Part shown: positions 18,239-26,262 of the stretch, in pieces
Layout: the number at the start of each line of letters is the position of its first letter
How positions within the stretch are numbered: the stretch's first letter is position 1
Program-made: the position numbers and the translations under genes
Source: Planctomycetota bacterium
GTDB lineage: Bacteria > Planctomycetota > UBA1135 > UBA2386
Direction of reading: 5' to 3'
Length of the DNA: 32,431 nucleotides
Assembly (NCBI GenBank): GCA_016235155.1
Contig: JACRLW010000054.1
Location: 1-32,431, forward strand
The notes under the pieces: model-generated
Told to the model about the DNA's origin: nothing
What the model saw: only the letters and a program-made list of their open reading frames with translations
The model's database searches: none

Positions 18239-20338
18239 TCAGGGTTGGATCGTCACGAGTTCGGTGTTCGTGAGATCCGAAGCACCCGCGAGCGCCTGGA
18301 AGCGGATCGGAAGTCCGACGAGCGAACCGAAGATCGCCGGGTCCAGCGGCCAGACGAAGGCATGGCGGCCGGTCCGGTCCGCGACACCTTGCGCGAGGAA
18401 GAGGGGATCACCGATGCCGATCACGCCGTTGAGCCCCGGCAGCGTGATCGCCGCGGGTTGGAGACCCACGAAGAGGAACACCGCGGCACCCGGCGCCGCG
18501 AAGGTGTTCAGCGTCAACGTGCCGCCTGGTCGAACGATGCCCGTCGCGAGCAGCAGCGGGAGCGACGAACGATCGACGGCGGTCAGGCGCAGTCGATTGC
18601 CCGCGGTCGTGACCAGAGCGCCGGCCACCGTGATCAAGCCCGACGCTTCGCCGGTGACGATGCGATCCTCGACCACGACGTCGCCCGGCTGTTGCAGATT
18701 CGTGAAGCGGTGATGCGCGCTCGGCGCGCGCAGGTAGGCCTGTAGCCGTCGCGGCGTCCAGTCGACGGTCGCCGTGGGAGAAGGCGCGGCGTCGGGCAAC
18801 GCACCGGTGCGCAGCGACGCGACCAGCGAGTGCGTCGTCGCGGTGTCGACGATCGTCGCGACGTCCCACGCGAGATACCCGTTCACCGTGCCGATCGGAT
18901 CGCCGGAGGTCGGTGTGCCGTCGCCCGCGTCGTCGTCGATCGAGAGGTTCGTGAACGCAGGCACCGCCTGATGCACGCGCAGGCTCCACAACTCGTCGCG
19001 GCGGGCGTTGATGACCGAGGACCACGACCCGGAGCCCAGCGACTGGTGCGTGCTCTGGTCCCAGAAGAACGCCGACGGCTGGCGCGCAGCCTGCACCGCA
19101 GCGTAGGCCGGCGGCTTCTCCGGCCACCCGACCACGACGTCGTTGCGGCCGTTGAACATCGTGATCAAGGGACGATCGACGAGCGGGTCGACCACGCCGA
19201 GCGACGCGGGCGCGCGCGACGCGAGAAACGCGATCGACAGCCGGTCGTACACGCCGACTCCCTCGCTCGTGGTCAGGTTCTGCGCGGGCGTTCCCCACAG
19301 CGCGTCGCCGGTCGCGGGTTCGATCCAGCACTGGTTGCCCTGGCAGCCGAAGTCGAACTTCGGCACCGTGCCATGCGCCGCCGCGATGCGATCAGGATGC
19401 CGGTAGGCGAAGAACACCGCCCCCACCGCGCCCATCGACCCGCCGCGCGCGTAGACGCGTTCGCGATCGACCGGAAAGTTCGCGAGCACGAAGTCGAGCT
19501 CGGCGACGACGCGGCGATCGGTGTAGTCGACGTTCGGATGGCTCGCGGAGGTCGTCGCCGACGGGAACGCTGCGTGCATCCCGTACCAGAACGTGTTGCC
19601 GGGGTTCGCTCCGATCCAGTCGTCGACCGCGAGCACGATCGCCTCGGGATGACCGGGCTCCGCGGTGCCCGCCTGCGAGTACGAGCCGTTGCGTGCGTGG
19701 AAGCGCAGCATCAGCGGCCGCGGACCCGTCCCCGCGTTCGAGTCGAACAGCACGCGGAAGTGGAAGGCGCGGCTCGCGGTGTTCCACATCGCGGGCGCGA
19801 ACGGCGTGTCGCGGTCGGAGACCCAGTGCACGTAGTCGCTTCGCGTGCCCGACACCTGCTGGAGCACGGCGCCCGGCACGGCAGGGTTCTCGACGACCGG
19901 TGCGGCAAGAGCGTTGCTGCCGACGGTGATCGCAGTGTTCTCCGTCGCGCCGGCGACGGCCGTCACCGCGTAGTGACCGGAGCCCGTGGCCGCGAACGTG
20001 TGCACGAACAGACCCTGCGTGCTCGCGAGCTGCGGACCGAGATCGACGATCCTGAAGTTCACGGTCGTGCCGGTGAGCTGGCTCGCCCTCACGTCGTTGC
20101 TCGAGTCCTGACCGACGCTGCCGAGGAGCTCGGCCCCCGCGAGCTGGGCGGAGGACACGATCGGCGTGGGACTGCGGTAGATGCGGTAGGTCAGGTTCGC
20201 ACCCGCCACTTCGGTCCAGGTGAGGAACACCTGCCCGGGCCGGAGGCTCGCGGCGAGGTTCGTCGCCTGACCTTGGGCGACGAGAGGGCCGGAGATCAGC
20301 GCGAGGCCGAGGAGGAGCGACCGTCGGGGAAGGCTCAT
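18239..20338 (-). CDS. Secreted FN3-domain alpha/beta-hydrolase (esterase/depolymerase-like)
   Basis: A 699-residue exported protein: MSLPRRSLLLGLALISG is the signal peptide. The ATG at 20338 is chosen for this reason over upstream in-frame starts. Residues about 24-120 form a fibronectin type III-like module (LRPGQVFLTWTEVAGANLTYRIYRS). The middle is an alpha/beta hydrolase: ARGGSMGAVGA with candidate nucleophile Ser301, PLITMFNGRNDVVVGW (candidate acid strand) and DQSTHQSLG with candidate His431. This layout is like PHB-depolymerase or feruloyl-esterase-type secreted enzymes. The C-terminal 100 residues (VFLFVGLQPAAITLPG to LVTIQP) match a beta-module frequent at the end of planctomycete exported proteins. 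The substrate is unknown, probably an ester-bearing polymer. Its start is 113 bases from the divergent TIM-barrel gene. Confidence 0.82.
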   Translation of the reverse strand: MSLPRRSLLLGLALISGPLVAQGQATNLAASLRPGQVFLTWTEVAGANLTYRIYRSPTPIVSSAQLAGAELLGSVGQDSSNDVRASQLTGTTVNFRIVDLGPQLASTQGLFVHTFAATGSGHYAVTAVAGATENTAITVGSNALAAPVVENPAVPGAVLQQVSGTRSDYVHWVSDRDTPFAPAMWNTASRAFHFRVLFDSNAGTGPRPLMLRFHARNGSYSQAGTAEPGHPEAIVLAVDDWIGANPGNTFWYGMHAAFPSATTSASHPNVDYTDRRVVAELDFVLANFPVDRERVYARGGSMGAVGAVFFAYRHPDRIAAAHGTVPKFDFGCQGNQCWIEPATGDALWGTPAQNLTTSEGVGVYDRLSIAFLASRAPASLGVVDPLVDRPLITMFNGRNDVVVGWPEKPPAYAAVQAARQPSAFFWDQSTHQSLGSGSWSSVINARRDELWSLRVHQAVPAFTNLSIDDDAGDGTPTSGDPIGTVNGYLAWDVATIVDTATTHSLVASLRTGALPDAAPSPTATVDWTPRRLQAYLRAPSAHHRFTNLQQPGDVVVEDRIVTGEASGLITVAGALVTTAGNRLRLTAVDRSSLPLLLATGIVRPGGTLTLNTFAAPGAAVFLFVGLQPAAITLPGLNGVIGIGDPLFLAQGVADRTGRHAFVWPLDPAIFGSLVGLPIRFQALAGASDLTNTELVTIQP

Positions 20339-20350
20339 GCACGAAGTTGG

Positions 20351-20420
20351 GCCGAAACGGGGGCGCAGGGTACGGAAATGCTCGCGGGGCCCGTACCCCG
20401 GCGGGTGTTTCCGGCCCATC
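20351..20420. promoter_or_regulatory. Inverted repeat between divergent secreted-protein genes, candidate operator
   Basis: GGGTACGG at 20368-20375 and CCGTACCC at 20391-20398 form a perfect 8-base inverted repeat with a 15-base spacer. The outer flanks GCCGAAAC (20351-20358) and GTTTCCGGC (near 20406-20415) also match, with one extra base. It is centred in the 113-base gap between the divergent starts at 20338 and 20452, where a shared regulator could bind. A hairpin in a leader RNA is an alternative. Confidence 0.35.
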
Positions 20421-20451
20421 AGGCACGAAGCCATCACCGACCAAGACACTC

Positions 20452-21858
20452 ATGAACTTCACCCACCGCTCGACCGCATTGCTCTTCGCGGCCCTTCTCG
20501 CCTCCGGACCGTCCGCGCAGGGCACGACCGACGGTCGCCCGCGCGGCATCTACTCGATGGGCCCGGCGCCGACTCACGACTTCGTCGACGGCGGAGTCGT
20601 CGCGTTGCCCTGGAGCACCGGCGAGACCGCGCCGGGTGTCTACGACTTCAGTTCGGTCGACTCGTCGATCGCTCATCACGAAGCGCTCGGCAAGCGCATG
20701 ACGCTGATCAACTTCGTGTGGGACGTCCCCGCCGATCTCCTCGCGGACCCGGCGGTGGTGAAGTGGACCCACCCGCAGGCGGGAACGCAGCCGGTGCCGT
20801 GGGATCCCATCGCGCTGGCGCGCTGGCGCGCCTACGCCCAGGCGCTTTCGAGCCATCGCCTGCCGAGCTCGGCACTGGGTGGCGCGCTCGTCGAACTCCG
20901 CAAGCACCCGACGCTCGCGCAGGTCGGCTGCCCGGTGCTGGGGCTCCAAGGTCTGCGCATCATCAACGGCAGCGCGAGCTCGATGACGGGTTACACGCGC
21001 ACGCTCTTCACCAGCGCGATGCTCGACAGCGTGCATGCGATGCGAGATCGGTTCGCGGGCAAGCACGGTTACCTCGCGGTGTTCCCCATGAACGACGGGA
21101 GCAACTCGCCGCCGCTGACCGATCATCTGCGCGCCGCGCTGCTCGCCGAGTTCGACGGCGTGCGCCATCCGCTGCTCGGGTTCTTCCAGGAGAACTGGTC
21201 GGCGCACCGCGACCAGCCCGGCGCTCCGGTGGTCGGCTGGCCCGACCCGAGCTCGGGCCAGGGCCTCAACGACCTCGCCGCCAAGCCCTCGACCTTCGTG
21301 ATGTTCCAGGCGACGCAGGGTTGGAACTGCCCGTTCCGCAACCCCGCGAACGTCGCCAACGCCGAGGTCCAGGACGGCATCGCCTGGGCGAACTCCATCT
21401 ACGACTGCACCTACTTCGAGGTCTACCGCTGCGACCTCGACGACCAGACCAACTGGGTGGCACTCCGAGCCCTCGCGACGCAGTTGCGCGCGGCGCCGCA
21501 CGAGATCAACCGCGGCGCCGCGACGTTGTTCGTGAACGACCGCACCGGCTTCGCGCCGCTGGCACAAGGCGGCGTCGCGAACCTCGAAGTCCTCGGACGG
21601 CCCGGCTCGCTCGCGGCCGTGGTGCTCGGCGCGGTGCGCGAGCCCACGGGTCTCGGCACGACCTTCGGGCTGCTCGACCTCGATCCCGCGCTCGGGTTCG
21701 TCACCGCGATCGCGGGCGTGCTGCCGCCGACCGGGAGCCTCACCCACGCGGTGCCGATCCCCTCGATCAGTCTCTCGGGGCTCGGCTTCCAGGCCGCGGT
21801 GGCCGACGCCGGCGGCGGCGTGACGCTGACCGCTCGCACGACCATCACCGTTCGGTGA
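20452..21858 (+). CDS. Secreted TIM-barrel (GH-A/GH42-like fold) protein of unknown specificity
   Basis: A 468-residue protein with signal peptide MNFTHRSTALLFAALLASG; the ATG at 20452 sits right before it. The N-terminal part reads like the first strands of a clan GH-A glycosidase: VVALPWSTGETAPGVYDFSS, then HHEALGKRMTLINFVWD. Later segments GFFQENWSA and FVMFQATQGWN could be barrel strands 6 to 8. The usual acid/base Asn-Glu pair is not evident (LRIINGSASS occupies the expected strand-4 region), so a catalytic role is uncertain. The last 110 residues are beta-rich and may be a surface or export module. It converges on the kinase gene with a five-base gap and is divergent from the FN3-esterase. 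Confidence 0.75.
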   Translation: MNFTHRSTALLFAALLASGPSAQGTTDGRPRGIYSMGPAPTHDFVDGGVVALPWSTGETAPGVYDFSSVDSSIAHHEALGKRMTLINFVWDVPADLLADPAVVKWTHPQAGTQPVPWDPIALARWRAYAQALSSHRLPSSALGGALVELRKHPTLAQVGCPVLGLQGLRIINGSASSMTGYTRTLFTSAMLDSVHAMRDRFAGKHGYLAVFPMNDGSNSPPLTDHLRAALLAEFDGVRHPLLGFFQENWSAHRDQPGAPVVGWPDPSSGQGLNDLAAKPSTFVMFQATQGWNCPFRNPANVANAEVQDGIAWANSIYDCTYFEVYRCDLDDQTNWVALRALATQLRAAPHEINRGAATLFVNDRTGFAPLAQGGVANLEVLGRPGSLAAVVLGAVREPTGLGTTFGLLDLDPALGFVTAIAGVLPPTGSLTHAVPIPSISLSGLGFQAAVADAGGGVTLTARTTITVR

Positions 21859-21863
21859 GGGAG

Positions 21864-24422
21864 TCAGCGCCGCAACCGCGCCAGCATCGGCTCGACGATC
21901 GAGCGCGCGCGCGGGTAGCGCGCGAGCGTCGCTTCGAGTTCGTTGATCGCCGCGTCGCGCTTGCCCGCCAACAGATGGGACTGCGCGGCACCGAGGTGCG
22001 GTCCGAAGTGGTCCGGCGCGCGCGCGGCGGCGCCCGTGAACGCGTCGAGGGCGAGTTGGTACGCCGGGATGCGCTCCGCGACGCCGCGCGCGCGCTTCAA
22101 CTGCGCGAGACGAACGTGGCCCAGGGACTCGAACAGCCCCGGGCGATCGGGGTCGATCGCCATCGCTCGCGCGAGTTCCTGCTCCGCCGCCGCGAGGTCG
22201 ACGGCGACGGCCGCGGCGGCGCGTCCGCTCAGCCCGGCGCGGTCGAGGTGCGCGGTGGCGAGACCGTGGCGGAGTTCCACTCGATCCGGCGCGAGCACGA
22301 TCGCGCGCTCGAGGCCGGCGATCGCGCGTTGGAAGCACGAGTCGGCGCACGTCGCGTGCAGTCGTCGCGCCTCGCCGCCGAGCAACAGGAAGACGAGCGC
22401 GCAACGTTCGGAGAGCTCCGCGGTGGAGGGCGTCATCCCGATCACCGCGTCGAGGTCGGCGGCGATCGCGGTGAACGTCGCATCCACCGCCGAAGCGGTG
22501 CGCTCACCGTTCGCCTCCCACTGCGCCTCGCGCGACGACGCGCGCAGCACGAGATGCGGCGCATACCCGCGATCGCGCGCATGACCCTCGCTCGTCCAGC
22601 GGATCGCCGCGGCGTGATCCGAACGGCGCGCGGCCGCGACCGCGAGCCACGAGAAGACCTCTTCCTCGTCGGTCTGCGCGGCGAGTTCGTCCGGCAACGT
22701 GAACGAGGCGCCGTCGCGCAACTCGAGCGCTGCGGCGAGCGCGACGGCGAACGGCGTCCCGGCCAGGCGCAGGTCGTCGATCGCCGCGGCGACCAGGCGG
22801 TCGTCGAGGCGCTCGGGATCGGGTGCGTAGGACTCCTGCCGGGCCCGCGCCCAGCCGACCGCGCCGCGCCACAGGCCGTCGCGCAGTTCGGCGGCGCGGC
22901 GCTGTCGCAGTTCGCCGAACGCGGCCTGCAGGCGCAGCATGCCGAGTTCGAAGTGCACGCGCGGATCGGCGGGCGCGAGGCGCGCGGCTCGTTCCTGGTG
23001 CTCCAACGCTTCCGAGAAGCGCATCTGCGCGCGAGCCATCCGACCGAGGACGTAGTGCGGTCCGGCTTCGTCTTCGAACTCGCGCAACACGTCGTCGCAT
23101 GCTGCCGCGACGACCTCCCCGAGCTGAGCGAGGCCCGCCGTGTCGCCCGCGCGACGCAACCGGATCGCCGCGTCGAGACCGAGCTCGCTCGTCGCTTTCA
23201 TCCTCCGCTCGAGGTCTTCCCGGAGCGCTCGACGTTCCGCGACGAGGAACCACACTCCGAGCGCCAGGGTCAGCGCGCTCACTCCGCCGACCAGGGCGGC
23301 CGCGCGCAGCGGCTGGCGCCGCGCTGCGCGCGCGAGGCGCAGCGGCCACGGCATGGTGCGCGCCTTCACCGGCAGTCCCGCGAGCCACGCGTGGAGTTCC
23401 TCCGCGAAGCGACCGGCATCCGGGTAGCGATGTTGCGGAGCGCGGGCCAGGGCCTTCGTCGCGATCGCGGACAAGTCGCGGTTCACGCGCACCAGTCGGT
23501 GCGGCTCGGGCGGGTCATCGTCGAGCACCGCGCGCGCGAGGTCATCGCCGTCGACGCCCGCGAACGGCGGAGCGCCGACGAGGACCTGATAGAGCAGTGC
23601 GCCCAGACCATAGACGTCCGCGGCCGGACCGATCGCGCACTCGCCCGGCCGCCACTGTTCGGGCGCCATGAAGTGCGGCGTGCCCGCGCTGCGAGGGCCG
23701 CGGGCGACGTCACCGTCCGCGCGCGTCGCCAGCGCGAAGCCGAAGTCACAGACCTTCGCGCGTCCCTGTGCGTCGACGAGCACGTTCTCGGGCTTCACGT
23801 CGCGGTGCACCAATCCGTGCCGGTGTACCTCCGCCAGACCATCGGCCGCATCGGCGAGCAACGCGACGAGATCGCGCAGTGCGTGGCGGCGCGTGGCGAG
23901 CAGTTCCGCGAAGGTCGTGCCGTCGACCCACTCGGTCGCGAGGAACGGATGACCGTCGAGCGTCCCCGCGTCCAGCACGGTGACGAGGTTCGCGTGGCGC
24001 AGCTGCGCCAGCGCAGCGCCTTCGAGGGCCGCGGGATCGTCGACGGCTGTCGAGCTCGCGGTCGACTTGTAGACCTTGATCGCGACGAAGCGTCCGAGCA
24101 TGCGATCGCGTGCGCGGTAGACGACCGCCGTGGCGCCCTCGCCGAGCCGCTCACCGATCTCGTAGCGCGGTCCCTCGGTCGGAGTGAGTTCCTCCGTCGC
24201 GAAAGCACGCGCGACGTCGGTCTCGTCGATGCGGCCCTGCTCCACGAGCAGTTCCTCGAGCAGGCTGCGCTCCCCGGCGTCGCGACGGCGCAAGACCTCG
24301 TCTTCCGCGGCATGCAACTCCGCGGCGGACATCCGATGCCGCGCGAGCAGGTGTGCGCGGAGCCGCTCGTCGCGGTGCGACGCGAGGCCCGCTCGCAAGC
24401 GCGCGTAGTCGGGTTGGCTCAT
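21864..24422 (-). CDS. Transmembrane Ser/Thr protein kinase with TPR-like sensor region
   Basis: An 852-residue protein. Residues 1-85 are helical and include LLEELLVEQGRIDETDVARA, which resembles a GspE/MshEN N-terminal motif. The kinase domain (about 87-345) is complete: G94-E-G loop, Lys116, HRDVKPEN with Asp208 and Asn213, DFG at 226-228 and MAPE at 252-255. One membrane helix follows (about 372-394). The C-terminal 450 residues are Ala-rich helical repeats of TPR type (HYVLGRMARAQMRFSEALEH, PADPRVHFELGMLRL), probably extracytoplasmic. The start overlaps the sigma-factor stop as ATGA, a pairing common in Planctomycetota. The kinase may control the sigma factor or its regulon; this is inferred from neighbourhood. 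Confidence 0.93.
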   Translation of the reverse strand: MSQPDYARLRAGLASHRDERLRAHLLARHRMSAAELHAAEDEVLRRRDAGERSLLEELLVEQGRIDETDVARAFATEELTPTEGPRYEIGERLGEGATAVVYRARDRMLGRFVAIKVYKSTASSTAVDDPAALEGAALAQLRHANLVTVLDAGTLDGHPFLATEWVDGTTFAELLATRRHALRDLVALLADAADGLAEVHRHGLVHRDVKPENVLVDAQGRAKVCDFGFALATRADGDVARGPRSAGTPHFMAPEQWRPGECAIGPAADVYGLGALLYQVLVGAPPFAGVDGDDLARAVLDDDPPEPHRLVRVNRDLSAIATKALARAPQHRYPDAGRFAEELHAWLAGLPVKARTMPWPLRLARAARRQPLRAAALVGGVSALTLALGVWFLVAERRALREDLERRMKATSELGLDAAIRLRRAGDTAGLAQLGEVVAAACDDVLREFEDEAGPHYVLGRMARAQMRFSEALEHQERAARLAPADPRVHFELGMLRLQAAFGELRQRRAAELRDGLWRGAVGWARARQESYAPDPERLDDRLVAAAIDDLRLAGTPFAVALAAALELRDGASFTLPDELAAQTDEEEVFSWLAVAAARRSDHAAAIRWTSEGHARDRGYAPHLVLRASSREAQWEANGERTASAVDATFTAIAADLDAVIGMTPSTAELSERCALVFLLLGGEARRLHATCADSCFQRAIAGLERAIVLAPDRVELRHGLATAHLDRAGLSGRAAAAVAVDLAAAEQELARAMAIDPDRPGLFESLGHVRLAQLKRARGVAERIPAYQLALDAFTGAAARAPDHFGPHLGAAQSHLLAGKRDAAINELEATLARYPRARSIVEPMLARLRR

Positions 24423-25114
24423 GCCCGCACGATCTCCCGCAGCGTCGCGACGGCGTCCGACGGATTCGTCGTCGCCTCGCGCAGGGTCGCGAGCAGGGTC
24501 GCATGGAACCGCTCGCGCATCGCTGTGAGGTGGTTCTTCACCCAGTCGCGATTCCTGCCGAAGCGCTGCGCCGCCTCCTCGTAGCTGTCGACCGTGCCGT
24601 CCACGTCGTAGGCGCGGAACAGGGCGAGATCGACCTGCCGGTCGCCGGCCGCGCAGTCCGCGTCGAGGAGCGCGAGCGCCTTGCCGATCATCGTCGCGGC
24701 AAACGCTCGGTCGAATGCGGCGTCGGGACCCGCCTCGTCCGCGGCGCACGGCTCGTGCCCGTCGATCTCCGTGACCACGGCGTCGCGACGTCGCGCGCGC
24801 CAGTAGCGGCGTCGCTCCCGCGCGAAGTTGCGCAGCGCTCCCTTGAGGAACGCGCGGAGCCGGCCCCGCGCCGGATCGAACGCGGTGAGCACGTCTCGTT
24901 CGATCAGCCGCAGGAAGAACCCCTGGCAGAGGTCCTCGACGTTCTCGTGCCGGCCGAGCCCCGCCGCCGCCAGCCAGTTCGACACCGGACCCTGGTAGTC
25001 GAGGAAGAGCTCACCGAAGCGGTGCTTCCAGTGTTCGAGGTCTCGCGACGGGTCCGCGAGGACCGAACTCCAGCGGGTGTCGGGGACGGCGCGGAACGAG
25101 CGGTGAGGGGGCAT
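24419..25114 (-). CDS. ECF-like RNA polymerase sigma factor
   Basis: A 231-residue protein. Region 2: FGELFLDYQGPVSNWLAAAG, then VEDLCQGFFLRLIERDVLTA and GRLRAFLKGALRNFARERRR, the form typical of planctomycete ECF-like factors with a DxxQGFF element. Region 4: DSYEEAAQRFGRNRDWVKNH, a helix-turn-helix for -35 recognition. It directs polymerase to a dedicated promoter set; no anti-sigma factor is seen, and the coupled kinase gene (four-base overlap) is the likely regulator. ATG at 25114 was chosen; the frame stays open far upstream, but that part overlaps the PilT gene and has no sigma-like content. It lies 86 bases after the PilT stop, possibly in one operon. Confidence 0.9.
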   Translation of the reverse strand: MPPHRSFRAVPDTRWSSVLADPSRDLEHWKHRFGELFLDYQGPVSNWLAAAGLGRHENVEDLCQGFFLRLIERDVLTAFDPARGRLRAFLKGALRNFARERRRYWRARRRDAVVTEIDGHEPCAADEAGPDAAFDRAFAATMIGKALALLDADCAAGDRQVDLALFRAYDVDGTVDSYEEAAQRFGRNRDWVKNHLTAMRERFHATLLATLREATTNPSDAVATLREIVRA

Positions 25115-25130
25115 CCGAGTCGGCGGAATA

Positions 25131-25189
25131 CGGCGGAGACCACCGCCGGACCACCGCTGAGGTGCGATCGAAGTCGACGCTTGGTCCGG
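25131..25189 (-). promoter_or_regulatory. Overlapping alternative hairpins between the PilT-like and sigma-factor genes
   Basis: Two inverted repeats share bases in the 86-base gap: a 6-base stem (25131-25136 with 25143-25148, loop 6) and an 8-base stem (25146-25153 with 25182-25189, loop 28). They cannot form together, as in attenuators. There is no T tract. It could tune expression of the sigma factor relative to the upstream PilT genes. Confidence 0.28.
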
Positions 25190-25200
25190 TGCGCCGCTCG

Positions 25201-26262
25201 CTACGCGGGCGAACCGGCCCGTACCGTCGAGTGCTGCGCCGCTTCGTCCTCGGCGATCACGTGGCGCTGCAACAGACGGCGCAATCCCAACTCCGCGGTC
25301 TGCATACCGAGGCCGAGGCCCTCGGCCATCAAGCCCTCGAGCAGTTCCGCGCGGCCGCGGCGGATCGCGCGCGCGACCGGTTCGTTGCGGACGAGGATCT
25401 CGAGCAACGGGACCTTGCCGCGGCCGTGACGGCGACGGATGAGCGTCTGGCCGATCATCGCGCGGAGCGCGTCGGCGAGGCGCACGAGGAGGTTGGCTCG
25501 CGAGGGCGGCGGGACGAGCTTGGGCAGCTCGGCGATGGCGCTCGCGATCGACGTCGACTCGAGGCCGGCGAGGACGAGCATGCCGCCCTCCGCGGCGTCG
25601 AGCGTCGCGAGCAAGTCTTCGCACGAACCGATCTCGCCGACCATCAGCACGTCGGCGCCGAGAAGGAAGGCCTCGCGCACGCCTTCGGCGATCGTCGCGA
25701 CGTGCGTACCGACCTCGCGCTGGTGGATCACCGCGTTCTTGCAGGCGTGCACGAACTCGATGCGCCGCTCGAGCGTGACGAGGTTGACCGCGCGCTCCTC
25801 CACGATGCGCGCGACCAGGGCCGCGAGCGTCGTGCTCTTGCCGGAACCGAACGGACCGGTGACGAGCACGAGGCCGCGCCGCAGGGAGGTGAACGCCCCC
25901 AGCAATTCGGGCAGCTCGGAGTCGCGCAGCTCGGGCGCCTTCTCCGGCAGGCGACGGAAGACGAGTCCGAGTCCGTCGGCGTGGTTCAAGGCGCCGACGC
26001 GGAAGCGCACTCCGGCGTTCGACGCCCACACGACGTCGATCTCCTCGCCGCGCTCGATGCTCGCGAGGTGATCGGCGAAGAGCAGTTCGCCCGCGAGCGT
26101 GGCGAGCGCCGTCGCCGCGGTCGGTTCGTCGCCGGTCGGCACCGCACGGCCCGCGACGCGCACCCAGGGTTGGTTGCCCGCCGACAGGTGCAGGCTCGTG
26201 CCGCCCGAGCGCACGAGTCCGGCCAGCAGTTCTTCGAGTCTCTCGCGCGACATCGACGTCAT
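25201..26262 (-). CDS. PilT-like secretion/twitching ATPase with changed Walker B and His box
   Basis: A 353-residue PilT/VirB11-like ATPase. The N-terminal PAS-like region starts LEELLAGLVRSGGTSLHLSA, comparable with the PilT opening (SDLHLSAG). Walker A is intact: VTGPFGSGKSTTLAAL. An AIRNLI-like end is present (LLEILVRNEPVARAIRRGR). The Walker B segment reads VLMVGEIGSCED where PilT has VGEMRDxET, and the His box reads VLAGLESTS in place of the usual TLHT, so the box histidine is absent. PilT retracts type IV pili; here the activity may be weakened or altered. The ATG at 26262 overlaps the upstream gene's stop as ATGA. An ATG at 26253 is an alternative start. Confidence 0.85.
   Translation of the reverse strand: MTSMSRERLEELLAGLVRSGGTSLHLSAGNQPWVRVAGRAVPTGDEPTAATALATLAGELLFADHLASIERGEEIDVVWASNAGVRFRVGALNHADGLGLVFRRLPEKAPELRDSELPELLGAFTSLRRGLVLVTGPFGSGKSTTLAALVARIVEERAVNLVTLERRIEFVHACKNAVIHQREVGTHVATIAEGVREAFLLGADVLMVGEIGSCEDLLATLDAAEGGMLVLAGLESTSIASAIAELPKLVPPPSRANLLVRLADALRAMIGQTLIRRRHGRGKVPLLEILVRNEPVARAIRRGRAELLEGLMAEGLGLGMQTAELGLRRLLQRHVIAEDEAAQHSTVRAGSPA

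Noticed and set aside
20337..24584. A very long plus-strand open frame running through the esterase leader, the TIM-barrel gene and the antisense of the kinase gene
   Set aside because: Its product is Arg/Ala/Gly-rich with no recognisable domain, and it crosses genes with clear motifs in other frames. This is typical stop-poor shadow reading in GC-rich DNA.
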